Part shown: positions 38,676-47,500 of the stretch, in pieces
Position numbering within the stretch: position 1 is the first letter of the stretch
Layout of the letters: each line of letters starts with the position of its first letter
NCBI RefSeq assembly: GCF_001426705.1
Contig: NZ_LMFC01000004.1
Coordinates: forward strand, 248,001 to 312,000
Reading direction: 5' to 3'
DNA length: 64,000 bases
Origin: Cellulomonas sp. Root485
GTDB lineage: Bacteria > Actinomycetota > Actinomycetes > Actinomycetales > Cellulomonadaceae
The notes under the pieces: generated by a model
What the model was told of the DNA's origin: nothing
What the model saw: only the letters and a program-made list of their open reading frames with translations
Database searches by the model: none
Translations under genes and position numbers: made by a program

Positions 38676-38993
38676 ATGTCGAGCATCCCCACCGCCGTCA
38701 TCGCCGCGCTCACCCTGGTGGTCGGGTTCGCCGTCGCCGACCTCACCGGGGTGCGCGCCCTGGGCGGGGTCGTCCTGGTCGCGGGCGTCGCCTGGTGCGT
38801 GGTGCGGGCCCGGTCGGCGGGCTGGTGGCGTGTCGCGGCGGTCGTGCTGGTCGGCGCCGTGTGCTTCGCGTTCTCCCACCCGCTCGGTGGTGTGATCGGC
38901 GCCTGGCCGGCCGTCGTGATCGCTGCCCTCGTGCTCGGCGTCGCGACGTTCGCCCTGGTGGACCGGCCCGCGCAGCCTGCCCGCGTCGCGTGA
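38676..38993 (+). CDS. Small hypothetical membrane protein
   Basis: 105 residues with four hydrophobic segments. No family is recognised. ATG 38676 follows TAGGTT by six bases (leaderless pattern); a GTG two codons earlier is unlikely. Its stop overlaps the start of the PfkB-family gene (GTGA), so both are translated from one message. Confidence 0.72.
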   Translation: MSSIPTAVIAALTLVVGFAVADLTGVRALGGVVLVAGVAWCVVRARSAGWWRVAAVVLVGAVCFAFSHPLGGVIGAWPAVVIAALVLGVATFALVDRPAQPARVA

Positions 38994-39865
38994 CGGCACT
39001 GCTGGTCTGCTGCGGCCTGGCGACGCTCGACGTCGTGCAGGTGGTCGACCGGCTGCCCGCCGCCGACGAGAAGATCGTCGCCCGCAGCCTGGACGTCACG
39101 TTCGGTGGCCCCGCGGCGAACGCGGCGGCGACGGCGGCGGCCCTCGGGGTCCGCACGGTGCTCGTGACGGCGCTCGGGACCGGGCCGGTCGCGGACCTCG
39201 TCCGCACCGGTCTCGCGGCAGCGGGCGTCGAGGTCGTCGACCTGCTGGACGGTCCGGGAACGCCGGCCGTCTCGACCGTGCTGGTGACCCAGGGGACGGG
39301 GGAGCGGGCCGTGGTCTCGGTCAACGCCGTCGGCGTCCGTGACCTGACCGGTCCGGCAGGGCGTCTCGACGTGCTCGTCGGCGCGACGACCCTGCTCGTC
39401 GACGGCCACCATCTCGGCGCCGCGGAGGTGCTCGCCGCCGACGCCGCCGGGCGAGGGATCCCGGTGCTCCTCGACGGCGGCAGCTGGAAGCCCGGGCTGG
39501 ACGGGCTGCTCGCGCACGTCGACCACGCGGTGCTGTCCGCCGACTTCCGGCTGCCCGACGGGACCCACGACCTGCTCGACCGCGTCGCCGACCTCGGACC
39601 GCGTCTCGTGGCGCAGTCGGCAGGCGCGGGACCGGTCCGGGTGCGCACGGTCGACGCGGACGGTCGCCGCGCGTCGGCCGTCCTGCACCCGCCGGTCGTC
39701 CCCGCCGCGGAGGTCGTCGACACGCTGGGCGCGGGCGACGTGCTGCACGGCGCCACGGCCGCCTCGCTGGCGGCGGGCCACGACGTGCTCACGGCACTGG
39801 CCGACGGGATCGCGCGGGCGAGCGAGTCGGTGCGTCATCCGGGAGCGCTCGGCTGGGTGCCCTGA
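38990..39865 (+). CDS. PfkB-family carbohydrate kinase
   Basis: 291 residues. The N-terminal GGPAANAAATAAALG and C-terminal DTLGAGDVLHGATAASLAAG (the anion hole and catalytic Asp of DTxGAGD) are the two PfkB signatures. The substrate could be a sugar such as ribose, fructose or ketodeoxygluconate, or a nucleoside. The GTG at 38990 overlaps the membrane protein gene by four bases. Confidence 0.88.
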   Translation: MTALLVCCGLATLDVVQVVDRLPAADEKIVARSLDVTFGGPAANAAATAAALGVRTVLVTALGTGPVADLVRTGLAAAGVEVVDLLDGPGTPAVSTVLVTQGTGERAVVSVNAVGVRDLTGPAGRLDVLVGATTLLVDGHHLGAAEVLAADAAGRGIPVLLDGGSWKPGLDGLLAHVDHAVLSADFRLPDGTHDLLDRVADLGPRLVAQSAGAGPVRVRTVDADGRRASAVLHPPVVPAAEVVDTLGAGDVLHGATAASLAAGHDVLTALADGIARASESVRHPGALGWVP

Positions 39866-39931
39866 CGGACGACGCACCTCTCGGCCGATCGGCCGAGCCG
39901 CGCGCGACCACGCGTCCCTAGGCTGCACCAC

Positions 39932-41068
39932 GTGATCCCCGACGCCCTCCGTCCGTTCTGGACAGCCCCCCGAGCGCCCGGTGCACCCGCCCGGGTGTGG
40001 CGGGACTGGGTGCTCGTCGCCGTGCTGGTGCCGACTGCCGTGCTCGAAGCCGTCCTGCGACCCGGAGTGGTCTGGGGGCCGGTCGCACTGGTCCTGGCTC
40101 TCGTCGCGGTGCTGTCGCTGCTGTGGCGCCGGACCCACCCGCTGGGTGCGGTCCTGGTCGTGTTCGGCACGCTGATCGTGGTCAACACGGTGACCCTGGT
40201 GGGCGGGGTGGCCGAGCTGGGGCTCTACACGAACGTGTGCGTGATCGTGCTGCCGTACGCACTGTGCCGGTGGGGGAGCGGTCGGGAGATCGTGCTCGGG
40301 CTCGCGGCGGTCCTGGTGGCCGCGGCGCTCGGGATCGCCGGGGACTTCAACGGGATCGCGGAGGCCGTGCTCGGCGTGGTGTTCATCCTGGCGCCCGCGG
40401 CGATCGGCGCCTGGATCCGGCTCGCGTCCACGGCACGGCTGCGGGAGCGGGACCAGGTCCGGCTGCGGGAGCGGGAGCAGCTGGCCCGGGAGCTGCACGA
40501 CACGGTGGCGCACCACGTGTCCGCGATCGCCGTGCGAGCGCAGGCGGGACGGGTGGTGGCGGCGACGGACCCGTCCGCGGCGCTCGACGCCCTCGTCGTG
40601 ATCGAGGGCGAGGCGTCCCGGGCGCTCACGGAGATGCGTCTGATGGTCAGCGCGCTGCGCGACGACGACGCCGCCGAGCTGGCGCCCCAGCGCGGGGTCG
40701 CGGACATCGAGCGGCTTTCCGCCGGTGGTCCGCCGCGGGTCGCGGTCGAGCTGTCGGGCGACCTCGACGGCCTGCGGCCCGCCGTCGGTGCGGCGCTGTA
40801 CCGGCTCGCCCAGGAGTCGGTGACCAACGCGCTGCGGCACGCCCGGTTCGCCTCGCAGGTGAGGGTCGCGGTGACGGCGGACGAGGAGTCCGTGCGGCTG
40901 ACGGTCGACGACGACGGCGAGCTGCAGGGCCGCTCCGGGACTGGCTACGGGCTGGTGGGGATGACCGAGCGGGCGTCCCTCCTGGGCGGCACGCTCGACG
41001 CGGGGCCGGGAGCGGAGCGCGGCTGGACGGTCGTCGCGGTGCTGCCGCGGACGGGGGCGGTCGCATGA
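39932..41068 (+). CDS. NarL-system sensor histidine kinase (HisKA_3)
   Basis: 378 residues. Five or six N-terminal membrane helices (about 27-163), then a dimerisation helix with the HisKA_3 H-box RELHDTVAHHVSAIAV (His189) and an HATPase domain with ESVTNALRHARF and GTGYGLVGMTER. No large extracellular sensor is seen, so it may sense membrane or envelope state. GTG 39932 follows TAGGCT by seven bases, which suggests a leaderless message. The 3' end overlaps the response regulator. Confidence 0.92.
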   Translation: MIPDALRPFWTAPRAPGAPARVWRDWVLVAVLVPTAVLEAVLRPGVVWGPVALVLALVAVLSLLWRRTHPLGAVLVVFGTLIVVNTVTLVGGVAELGLYTNVCVIVLPYALCRWGSGREIVLGLAAVLVAAALGIAGDFNGIAEAVLGVVFILAPAAIGAWIRLASTARLRERDQVRLREREQLARELHDTVAHHVSAIAVRAQAGRVVAATDPSAALDALVVIEGEASRALTEMRLMVSALRDDDAAELAPQRGVADIERLSAGGPPRVAVELSGDLDGLRPAVGAALYRLAQESVTNALRHARFASQVRVAVTADEESVRLTVDDDGELQGRSGTGYGLVGMTERASLLGGTLDAGPGAERGWTVVAVLPRTGAVA

Positions 41069-41718
41069 CGATCCGGGTGCTCGTCGCGGACGACCAGGAG
41101 CTGGTCCGCACCGGGCTGTCGATGATCCTCGACGCGCAGCCGGGGATCGACGTGGTGGGCCAGGCTGCCGACGGACGGCAGGCGGTGTCGAAGGCGCGGG
41201 AGCTGCGCCCCGACGTCTGCCTGTTCGACATCCGGATGCCGGAGCTGGACGGCATCGAGGCCACCAGACGGCTGGCCGGACCCGACGTGGCGGACCCGCT
41301 CGCGGTGGTGGTGATCACCACGTTCGACCTGGACGAGTACGTGCACGGTGCGCTGAAGGCGGGCGCGCGCGGCTTCCTGCTCAAGGACGCCGGCCCGGAG
41401 CTCCTGGTCCAGGCCGTGCACGCCGCGGCCGCCGGTGACGCGCTCATCGCACCGAACGTCACGGTCCGGCTGCTCGCCGCGTTCGCCGCCACCGGGAAGC
41501 GCAGCCGGGTCCTGCCGCCCGTGGTGCCGCTGACCGTGCGGGAGGAGGAGGTGCTGCTCACGGTGGCCCGGGGGCGGACGAACGTCGAGATCGCCGACGA
41601 GCTGCACATCAGCCTGAGCACGACCAAGACACACCTGGGCAGCCTCATGGACAAGCTCGGCGCCCGGAACCGGGTCGAGCTCGCGATGTGGGCCTACGAG
41701 TCGGGCCGGATGGACTGA
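41065..41718 (+). CDS. NarL/FixJ-family response regulator
   Basis: 217 residues: receiver with Asp55 in VCLFDIRMPELDG and Lys in GFLLKDAGPE, then a LuxR-type HTH (LTVREEEVLLTVARGRTNVE, then IADELHISLSTTKTHL). ATGA overlap with the kinase gene. Its last 25 bp overlap the 3' end of the convergent luciferase-like gene. Confidence 0.94.
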   Translation: MTIRVLVADDQELVRTGLSMILDAQPGIDVVGQAADGRQAVSKARELRPDVCLFDIRMPELDGIEATRRLAGPDVADPLAVVVITTFDLDEYVHGALKAGARGFLLKDAGPELLVQAVHAAAAGDALIAPNVTVRLLAAFAATGKRSRVLPPVVPLTVREEEVLLTVARGRTNVEIADELHISLSTTKTHLGSLMDKLGARNRVELAMWAYESGRMD

Positions 41719-42725
41719 CCCAGGGCGTCGCGCACCAGCGGTGCGACCTGCGTGCCCAGCAGCTCGATGGACGTCAGCGACTCCGCCTGCGGCACCCCGG
41801 ACAGGTCCATCTGGAACGCCTGCCGGTCGTGCTGGAGCACGCCGTGCAGGGCCACGATGCGCTCCGCGACCTGCTCCGGTTCGCCGACGAAGTACGCGCC
41901 GCCGCGAGCGGCCTGCGACTCGTAGGAGATCCGGTTGGGCATGGCGAACCCGCGCTCCGAGGAGATCCGGCGCATGGACTCCAGCCAGTACGGGTAGAAG
42001 GAGTCGCGGGCAGCCTTGCCGTCCCGGGCCAGGAAGCCCATCCCGGCCACGGAGACGAACGGGGCCGCACGGGGATGTTCGGACTGATCGTGGGCGCGGC
42101 GGTACAGGTCGACGAGCGGGGCGAACTGGGCCGGCTGGCCGCCGATGATCGCGTAGCTGATGGGCAGCCCGAGCAGCCCGGCGCGCACCGACGACTGCGG
42201 GTTGCCGCCGGTCGCGACGGCGATCCGCAGGTGCTCGCCGTGCGGTCGCGGGAGCACGAGGGCGTCTTCCAGCGCCGGGCGGAACCGCCCCTGCCAGGTG
42301 ATCCGCTCGGCCGCGTCGAGCCGCAGGAGCAGCTGGATCTTCTCGTCGTAGAGCTCGTCGTAGTCGTCCAGGGACGCCCCGAACAGTGGGTAGGACTCGA
42401 TGAACGAGCCGCGGCCGGCGAGCAGCTCGACGCGTCCTTGGGAGAGCAGGTCCATGGTCGTGAACTGCTGGTAGACGCGCACCGGGTCCTCGGTGGACAG
42501 CACGGTCACGGCGCTGCCGACCGTGATCCGGGAGGTCTGCGCGAGGGCGGCGGCGATGACCGTCGACGGCGACGAGATGGCGTAGTCGGGGCGGTGGTGC
42601 TCGCCGATCCCGACGTAGTCGAGGCCGACCTCCTCGGCCAGCCGGATGCGTTCGAGCACGTCCCGGATGCGCTGGCCGGGGGAGGTGTCCCCGACGTCGC
42701 CGAACGTGTACATGCCGAGCTCCAT
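41694..42725 (-). CDS. LLM-class flavin-dependent oxidoreductase
   Basis: 343 residues, luciferase-like TIM barrel: GLDYVGIGEHHRPDYAISSP, GRVELLAGRGSFIESYPLFG and ALEDALVLPRPHG fit the Atu2307/SP_0267-type flavin-dependent group. The substrate is unknown. It is divergent from a ROK regulator across 183 bp. Confidence 0.9.
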   Translation of the reverse strand: MELGMYTFGDVGDTSPGQRIRDVLERIRLAEEVGLDYVGIGEHHRPDYAISSPSTVIAAALAQTSRITVGSAVTVLSTEDPVRVYQQFTTMDLLSQGRVELLAGRGSFIESYPLFGASLDDYDELYDEKIQLLLRLDAAERITWQGRFRPALEDALVLPRPHGEHLRIAVATGGNPQSSVRAGLLGLPISYAIIGGQPAQFAPLVDLYRRAHDQSEHPRAAPFVSVAGMGFLARDGKAARDSFYPYWLESMRRISSERGFAMPNRISYESQAARGGAYFVGEPEQVAERIVALHGVLQHDRQAFQMDLSGVPQAESLTSIELLGTQVAPLVRDALGQSIRPDS

Positions 42726-42872
42726 ACCGATGCGAACGCATGGACCGTACTGACTGTTCCCGGTGTTCCCGCAGGTGAGGGGCTCGCCGGTTGAATCGTT
42801 TCCGGCCCTGTCATCCCATGAGTCGGTCCGGTGAACGTCCGATCACGATGTGGTCACGGTCACAGATCAGAG

Positions 42873-42908
42873 TTGACATGGATTTGTAAGGAAGGTCTAC
42901 TAACAAAC
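42873..42908 (+). promoter_or_regulatory. Consensus promoter of the ROK regulator gene
   Basis: TTGACA (42873-42878), a 17-bp spacer and TCTACT (42896-42901) are followed by seven bases and the GTG at 42909, a leaderless arrangement. A direct repeat of GGTCAC (42852-42863) lies just upstream and may be an operator. Confidence 0.55.
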
Positions 42909-44084
42909 GTGACAGCGACCACGCAGCCTCTCGCGGCAGCCCACGGAGTCGGTCGGGCCCTGCGCCCGACGGGCAAGGTGCTGCCCGAGCACGCCCGCGC
43001 GCACAACCGGTCGCTGGTCCTCTCGCACCTGTTCCACATCGGCCACGCCTCGCGCGCCGACATCGCCCGCAGCACCGGCCTGACCCGGGTGACCGTGTCC
43101 GGTCTGGTGGCCGCGCTGATCGCCGAGGGCCTCGTCGAGGAGCTGGGTGTCCGCGTCGAGGGGAAGGTCGGCAAGCCGGCCACGCTCGTCGGGATGCGGA
43201 CCGAGGCGTTCCAGATCGTCGTGGTGGACCTCACCAACGACACGCACCTGCTCGGCGCGGTGATGACCCTCGTCGGCGCGGTGGCCGTCCGGCGGTCCGT
43301 CGCTCTCGACGGGCGGACCGGGCAGGACGCGGCGGACCTGGTGGAGAGCCTCTGCCGCGAGCTGCTGGCCGCGGCGACCTGCCCCGTCATCGGTGTCGGC
43401 ATCGCGTCCCCGGGCGTCATCGACCTCGACGGCACGGTCGTCCAGGCGCCGAACCGGGGCTGGTACGACCTGCCTCTGGCCACGCGCCTCACGGAGAGCC
43501 TCGGCGTCCCGGTGCACGTCGCCAACGACGCCAACACCCGCGCGCTCGGCGAGTTCACCTACGGCTCCGCGGCCGGGTCCGGCTGCATGGTCGTGACGAT
43601 CGGGGAGGGCGTGGGCGCCGGCATCGTCGTCGACGGCGCCCTCGTGCTCGGCCGGCACCACGCGGCCGGCGAGATCGGCCACGTCACGGTCGTCGACGGC
43701 GACGTGCGCGACGAGCCGCCGCTCGACTGCGCCTGCGGCCGCTCCGGCTGCCTCGAGACCGTGCTGAGCGTCCCGGCCCTGCGCCGCCGGACCGCCGGTC
43801 TGTCCACCGAAGACTCCGACGCCGCCCTGGCGTCGGTCGGACGGTTGCTGGGCATCGCCCTGGCACCCGTCGTCAGTGCGCTCGACCTCGCAGAGGTCCT
43901 GCTCTCCGGCCCCCCGGAGCTGCTGGACGGCGCTCTGCGCGAGTCTGCGCTCGCCACCGTCCGCGCACGCACGATGCCCGTCATCGGGCACGGACTGGCA
44001 CTGCGGATGGGATCCCTCGACGAGGACGGGGCGCTCGCTGGTGCGGCTGTCCTCGTCCTGTCAGGCCAGCTGGGGGTCTCGTGA
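42909..44084 (+). CDS. ROK-family transcriptional regulator
   Basis: 391 residues. A winged helix (about 38-90: IGHASRADIARSTGLTRVTV) precedes a sugar-kinase fold with the ROK zinc motif CACGRSGCLE and EIGHVTVVDG. Such NagC/Mlc-like proteins sense sugars or sugar phosphates and repress uptake operons. It lies 86 bp before the binding-protein gene of an amino-sugar transporter, its likely target. GTG at 42909; a purine-rich GGAAGG 13 bases upstream is too far for a normal ribosome binding site, so leaderless start is favoured. Confidence 0.9.
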   Translation: MTATTQPLAAAHGVGRALRPTGKVLPEHARAHNRSLVLSHLFHIGHASRADIARSTGLTRVTVSGLVAALIAEGLVEELGVRVEGKVGKPATLVGMRTEAFQIVVVDLTNDTHLLGAVMTLVGAVAVRRSVALDGRTGQDAADLVESLCRELLAAATCPVIGVGIASPGVIDLDGTVVQAPNRGWYDLPLATRLTESLGVPVHVANDANTRALGEFTYGSAAGSGCMVVTIGEGVGAGIVVDGALVLGRHHAAGEIGHVTVVDGDVRDEPPLDCACGRSGCLETVLSVPALRRRTAGLSTEDSDAALASVGRLLGIALAPVVSALDLAEVLLSGPPELLDGALRESALATVRARTMPVIGHGLALRMGSLDEDGALAGAAVLVLSGQLGVS

Positions 44085-44170
44085 CGACCCCCAGCCGGCC
44101 CACTGCAGGTCGGAATCACCACCCGGCGGCGCCGTCCGGCGCGCGCCTCGCTCACGGGAGGAACCCCAAC

Positions 44171-45496
44171 GTGAAGATCCTACGTTTCGCGGCCGTCGGC
44201 GTGGCGGCCGCGCTCACGCTCACGGCGTGTGGCAACGGCGACGACGCCAGCGACACGCCCACCGACGCCGGCACGCCCGAGGCCGCCACGATCAAGCTGT
44301 GGCTCAACGGCACGGACACCCCGGACGCCCTGCGTGAGTACCTCACGACGACGTTCGAGTCGGAGAACCCCGGCTCGAAGCTCGTCATCGAGGAGCAGGA
44401 CTGGAGCGGCCTCGTGCCGCGCCTCCAGACCGCGCTCGGCTCGGCCGACCAGACGCCCGACGTCGTGGAGATCGGCAACACGCAGTCGCCGACCTTCACC
44501 TACGCCGGCGCCTTCGCCGACATCTCGGACATGTACGACGAGCTGGGCGGCGACAACCTGCTCCCCGGCTTCGTCGAGGCCGGTAGCGCGGACGGCAAGT
44601 TCTACGCCGCCCCGTACTACTCCGGTGCCCGTGCGGTGTTCTACAACAAGGACGCGTTCGCCGCGGCCGGTGTCGAGGTCCCCACGACGCTCGCCGAGTT
44701 CACCGAGGTCGCCAAGAAGCTCCAGACGGACACGCAGTCCGGCTTCTGGTTCCCCGGCCAGGACTGGTACAACGGCGCCGCCTGGATCTACACCAACGGC
44801 GGTGACCTCGCGGTCCAGGACGGCGACACCTGGAAGGGTGCGCTCTCCTCGCCCGAGTCGATCAAGGGCCTCGAGGAGGTCCAGGACCTGTTCGCCAACG
44901 CGACCAACGCGCCGGCAGACAGCGACTCGAACGAGCCGTGGGTCCCGTTCAACGCGGGCCAGTCCGCCATGTTCTCCGCTCCCACGTGGGCGCGGTGGAG
45001 CATCGACCTGCCGCAGTGCAACAAGGCCGTCGACCCGGACGACACGTCCGACGAGGCCAAGGCGCTCCGGACCGAGCAGCAGGCCTGCAACGAGGAGCAC
45101 ACCGGGATCTTCCCGCTGCCCGGTCTGGACGAGGGCTCGGTCGCGAACGGCTTCGCGGGCGGCTCGAACATCGCCGTCGCGGCGAAGTCCAAGCACCCGG
45201 AGCTGGCCAAGAGCCTCCTGAAGATCATCTTCACGGAGGAGTTCCAGAACATGCTCGGCTCGAACGGCCTCATCCCGGGCAACACGGAGTACGCCGCCTC
45301 GATGGGTGACGACGTGTACGCCAAGGCAGCCGTCGCCGCCGCGCTCGACGCCAAGCTCACGCCGGCGGCCGAGAAGTGGGCCGACGTCGAGGGTGACCGC
45401 ATCCTGGAGGACTTCTTCCAGCAGCTCGCCACCGGTGCGGACGTCAAGGAGGCTGCCGCGGAGACGGACCAGCTCCTCGAGGACGCGCTGAACTGA
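44171..45496 (+). CDS. Sugar ABC transporter substrate-binding lipoprotein
   Basis: 441 residues. Signal peptide with lipobox LTAC (Cys20), then a family 1 solute-binding fold: IKLWLNGTDTPDALREYL, PDVVEIGNTQSPTF, YYSGARAVFYNKDAFAAAGV. The relation to chitobiose/GlcNAc binders (DasA/NgcE type) is suggested by the nagB and ROK kinase genes downstream, not by the sequence alone. GTG at 44171 with GGGAGG ahead. A strong hairpin follows the gene, as is common where the binding protein is made in excess over permeases. Confidence 0.9.
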   Translation: MKILRFAAVGVAAALTLTACGNGDDASDTPTDAGTPEAATIKLWLNGTDTPDALREYLTTTFESENPGSKLVIEEQDWSGLVPRLQTALGSADQTPDVVEIGNTQSPTFTYAGAFADISDMYDELGGDNLLPGFVEAGSADGKFYAAPYYSGARAVFYNKDAFAAAGVEVPTTLAEFTEVAKKLQTDTQSGFWFPGQDWYNGAAWIYTNGGDLAVQDGDTWKGALSSPESIKGLEEVQDLFANATNAPADSDSNEPWVPFNAGQSAMFSAPTWARWSIDLPQCNKAVDPDDTSDEAKALRTEQQACNEEHTGIFPLPGLDEGSVANGFAGGSNIAVAAKSKHPELAKSLLKIIFTEEFQNMLGSNGLIPGNTEYAASMGDDVYAKAAVAAALDAKLTPAAEKWADVEGDRILEDFFQQLATGADVKEAAAETDQLLEDALN

Positions 45497-45502
45497 TCAC
45501 CA

Positions 45503-45627
45503 CCCGGCCGGCCGTCACACACGGCCGGCCGGGCCCGGTGATCCACGAACCACCGGTCCGCCGCCTCGATCGGCCGACCACCTGATCCGGGCTCGACCGG
45601 GCCTGCCCACGCAGGCCGGCCCGGTCG
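45503..45627 (+). promoter_or_regulatory. Two intra-operon hairpins after the binding-protein gene
   Basis: First: CCCGGCCGGCCG (45503-45514) pairs perfectly with CGGCCGGCCGGG (45522-45533), 7-base loop. Second: CGACCGGGCCTGC (45594-45606) pairs with GCAGGCCGGCCCGGTCG (45611-45627), with a 4-base bulge. They lie in the 153-bp gap before the first permease and probably act as partial terminators or 3' mRNA stabilisers. Confidence 0.65.
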
Positions 45628-45649
45628 TGCCACCAGACAGGAGCTCCAC

Positions 45650-46591
45650 ATGGCAGCCACTGCCCCCGCGCTGCAGCAGGACGACGCCGACGTCGTCTTC
45701 CCGCGCCGCCGCCGCCGCAAGCTCGGCGTGTACGGCCTGCTCGTCCCCGCCGCGATCCTCATGGGTGTCGCGCTCGGCTACCCGCTGGTCCGCCAGTTCG
45801 TCATCTCCTTCCAGGAGTACGGCCTGCGCCAGCAGTTCGGCCAGCCCGCCGAGTGGGTCGGCCTGCAGAACTACACCGACCTGCTGACCGACCCCTACGT
45901 GTGGACGGTCATCGGGCGCTCGATCGCCTTCTGCCTGGTCAACGCCGCAGTGACGATGCTGGTCGGCGTCGCCTTCGCGGTCCTCATGTCCCGGATCGGC
46001 AAGCCCTCCCGCATGACGCTGCAGGTGGCGCTGCTCCTCGCCTGGGGCACGCCGGTCCTCGCGTCGATGACGGTCTGGCAGTGGCTGTTCGACTCGCAGT
46101 ACGGCGTCATCAACTGGGTCCTGAGCAACTGGTTCGGTCTCGAGGACATGGCCGGTCACTCGTGGATCATCGAGCCGCTGTCCTTCTACTTCGTCGCCAC
46201 CGTCATCGTCGTGTGGATGTCCGTGCCGTTCGTCGCGTTCTCCGTCTACGCGGGCCTGCTCCAGGTGCCCGAGGAGACGATGGAGGCCGCACAGCTGGAC
46301 GGCGCGTCCGCCCGGCAGCGGTTCTGGAACATCACGATGCCGATGGTCCGCCCGGTCCTGTCGATCGTCCTGCTCCTGCAGGTGATCTGGGACTTCAAGG
46401 TGTTCACGCAGATCTACGTGCTCCAGCGCGCGGGCGCCCCGACCCGCGAGACCAACCTCCTGGGCACCCTCATCTACTCCTACGCCGACGAGTTCTCGCT
46501 CGCGGGCGCGCTCGCCACGATCATGCTGGTCATCACGCTCGCCCTCACCGGGTTCTACATCCGGAAGATGCTGAAGGAGGACGAGCTGTGA
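45650..46591 (+). CDS. Sugar ABC transporter permease (MalF type)
   Basis: 313 residues, six main helices. The EAA coupling loop reads EETMEAAQLDGASARQRFWN followed by IT, as in MalF-type permeases. The N-terminus has a basic RRRRRK patch. ATG at 45650 with AGGAG upstream. It overlaps the second permease by four bases. Confidence 0.92.
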   Translation: MAATAPALQQDDADVVFPRRRRRKLGVYGLLVPAAILMGVALGYPLVRQFVISFQEYGLRQQFGQPAEWVGLQNYTDLLTDPYVWTVIGRSIAFCLVNAAVTMLVGVAFAVLMSRIGKPSRMTLQVALLLAWGTPVLASMTVWQWLFDSQYGVINWVLSNWFGLEDMAGHSWIIEPLSFYFVATVIVVWMSVPFVAFSVYAGLLQVPEETMEAAQLDGASARQRFWNITMPMVRPVLSIVLLLQVIWDFKVFTQIYVLQRAGAPTRETNLLGTLIYSYADEFSLAGALATIMLVITLALTGFYIRKMLKEDEL

Positions 46592-47499
46592 GCGCCGTCA
46601 CCACGCCCGCGCCGACCACCCTCGACCCGAGACCCCGCAAGCCCACCCGGTCGTCGGAGGCCGGTCGCGCCCAGTCGAAGGTCGGCCGCCGCGCGCTCGG
46701 CGTCCTCGCCGTCGTGCTGGCCGCGATGTGGGTCTTCCCCATCTACTGGATGATCAACAGCGCCTTCCTCCCGGTGAACAAGCTCCAGACCCCGGAGCCG
46801 ACGTTCTTCCCCGCGGGCGGCACGCTGTCGAACTTCCGCCGCGTGCTGGACGACCCGACGTTCTGGGCCGCGATGCGCATCTCGCTGGCGGTCGTGGTCG
46901 TCGTCCTGGTCGCTGCGCTGCTGTTCGCCTTCCTCGCCGCGCTGGCCGTCAGCCGGTTCCGGTTCCGCGGCCGCAAGGGCTTCATCCTGACGATCCTGGT
47001 GGTGCAGATGATCCCGGCCGAGGGCCTGTTCATCTCGCAGTACCAGATGCTCGACGGCTGGAACCTGGTCAACAAGGTCGCGGGCCTGTCCCTCGTCTAC
47101 ACCGCGGCGATCCTGCCGTTCACGATCTGGATGCTGCGCGGGTTCGTCGCGGGCGTGCCGATCGAGCTCGAGGAGGCCGGGATGGTCGACGGGCTCTCCC
47201 GGACCGCCGCGTTCTTCCGCATCACGTTCCCGCTGCTGGCCCCCGGGCTCGTCGCCGCCGGCGTCTACGGGTTCCTGCAGGCCTGGAACGAGTACACCCT
47301 GGCCCTCGTCGTGATGACCGACCCCGCGCAGCGCACGCTGCCGCTGTGGCTGCAGGGGCTCGTCGAGTCCAACCGCGCCACCGACTGGGGCGTCGTCATG
47401 GCGGGCTCGGCCCTCATCGCGATCCCCGTCATCGTCTTCTTCCTGTTCGTGCAGAACAAGATGACGTCCGGGCTCGTCGCGGGTGCGGTGAAGGGCTGA
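46588..47499 (+). CDS. Sugar ABC transporter permease (MalG type)
   Basis: 303 residues with a longer soluble N-terminus and six helices; the EAA loop is ELEEAGMVDGLSRTAAFFRI. GTGA overlap with the first permease. No ATPase gene is present in the operon, so a shared MsiK-type ATPase encoded elsewhere must energise the transporter, as in Streptomyces. Confidence 0.92.
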   Translation: MSAVTTPAPTTLDPRPRKPTRSSEAGRAQSKVGRRALGVLAVVLAAMWVFPIYWMINSAFLPVNKLQTPEPTFFPAGGTLSNFRRVLDDPTFWAAMRISLAVVVVVLVAALLFAFLAALAVSRFRFRGRKGFILTILVVQMIPAEGLFISQYQMLDGWNLVNKVAGLSLVYTAAILPFTIWMLRGFVAGVPIELEEAGMVDGLSRTAAFFRITFPLLAPGLVAAGVYGFLQAWNEYTLALVVMTDPAQRTLPLWLQGLVESNRATDWGVVMAGSALIAIPVIVFFLFVQNKMTSGLVAGAVKG

Positions 47500-47500
47500 C

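Noticed and set aside
37691..40840. Very long minus-strand open frame of 1049 codons
   Set aside because: It runs antisense through PfkB and kinase genes and out of frame with pgi; composition is Arg/Gly/Pro-rich shadow sequence typical of high-GC DNA.
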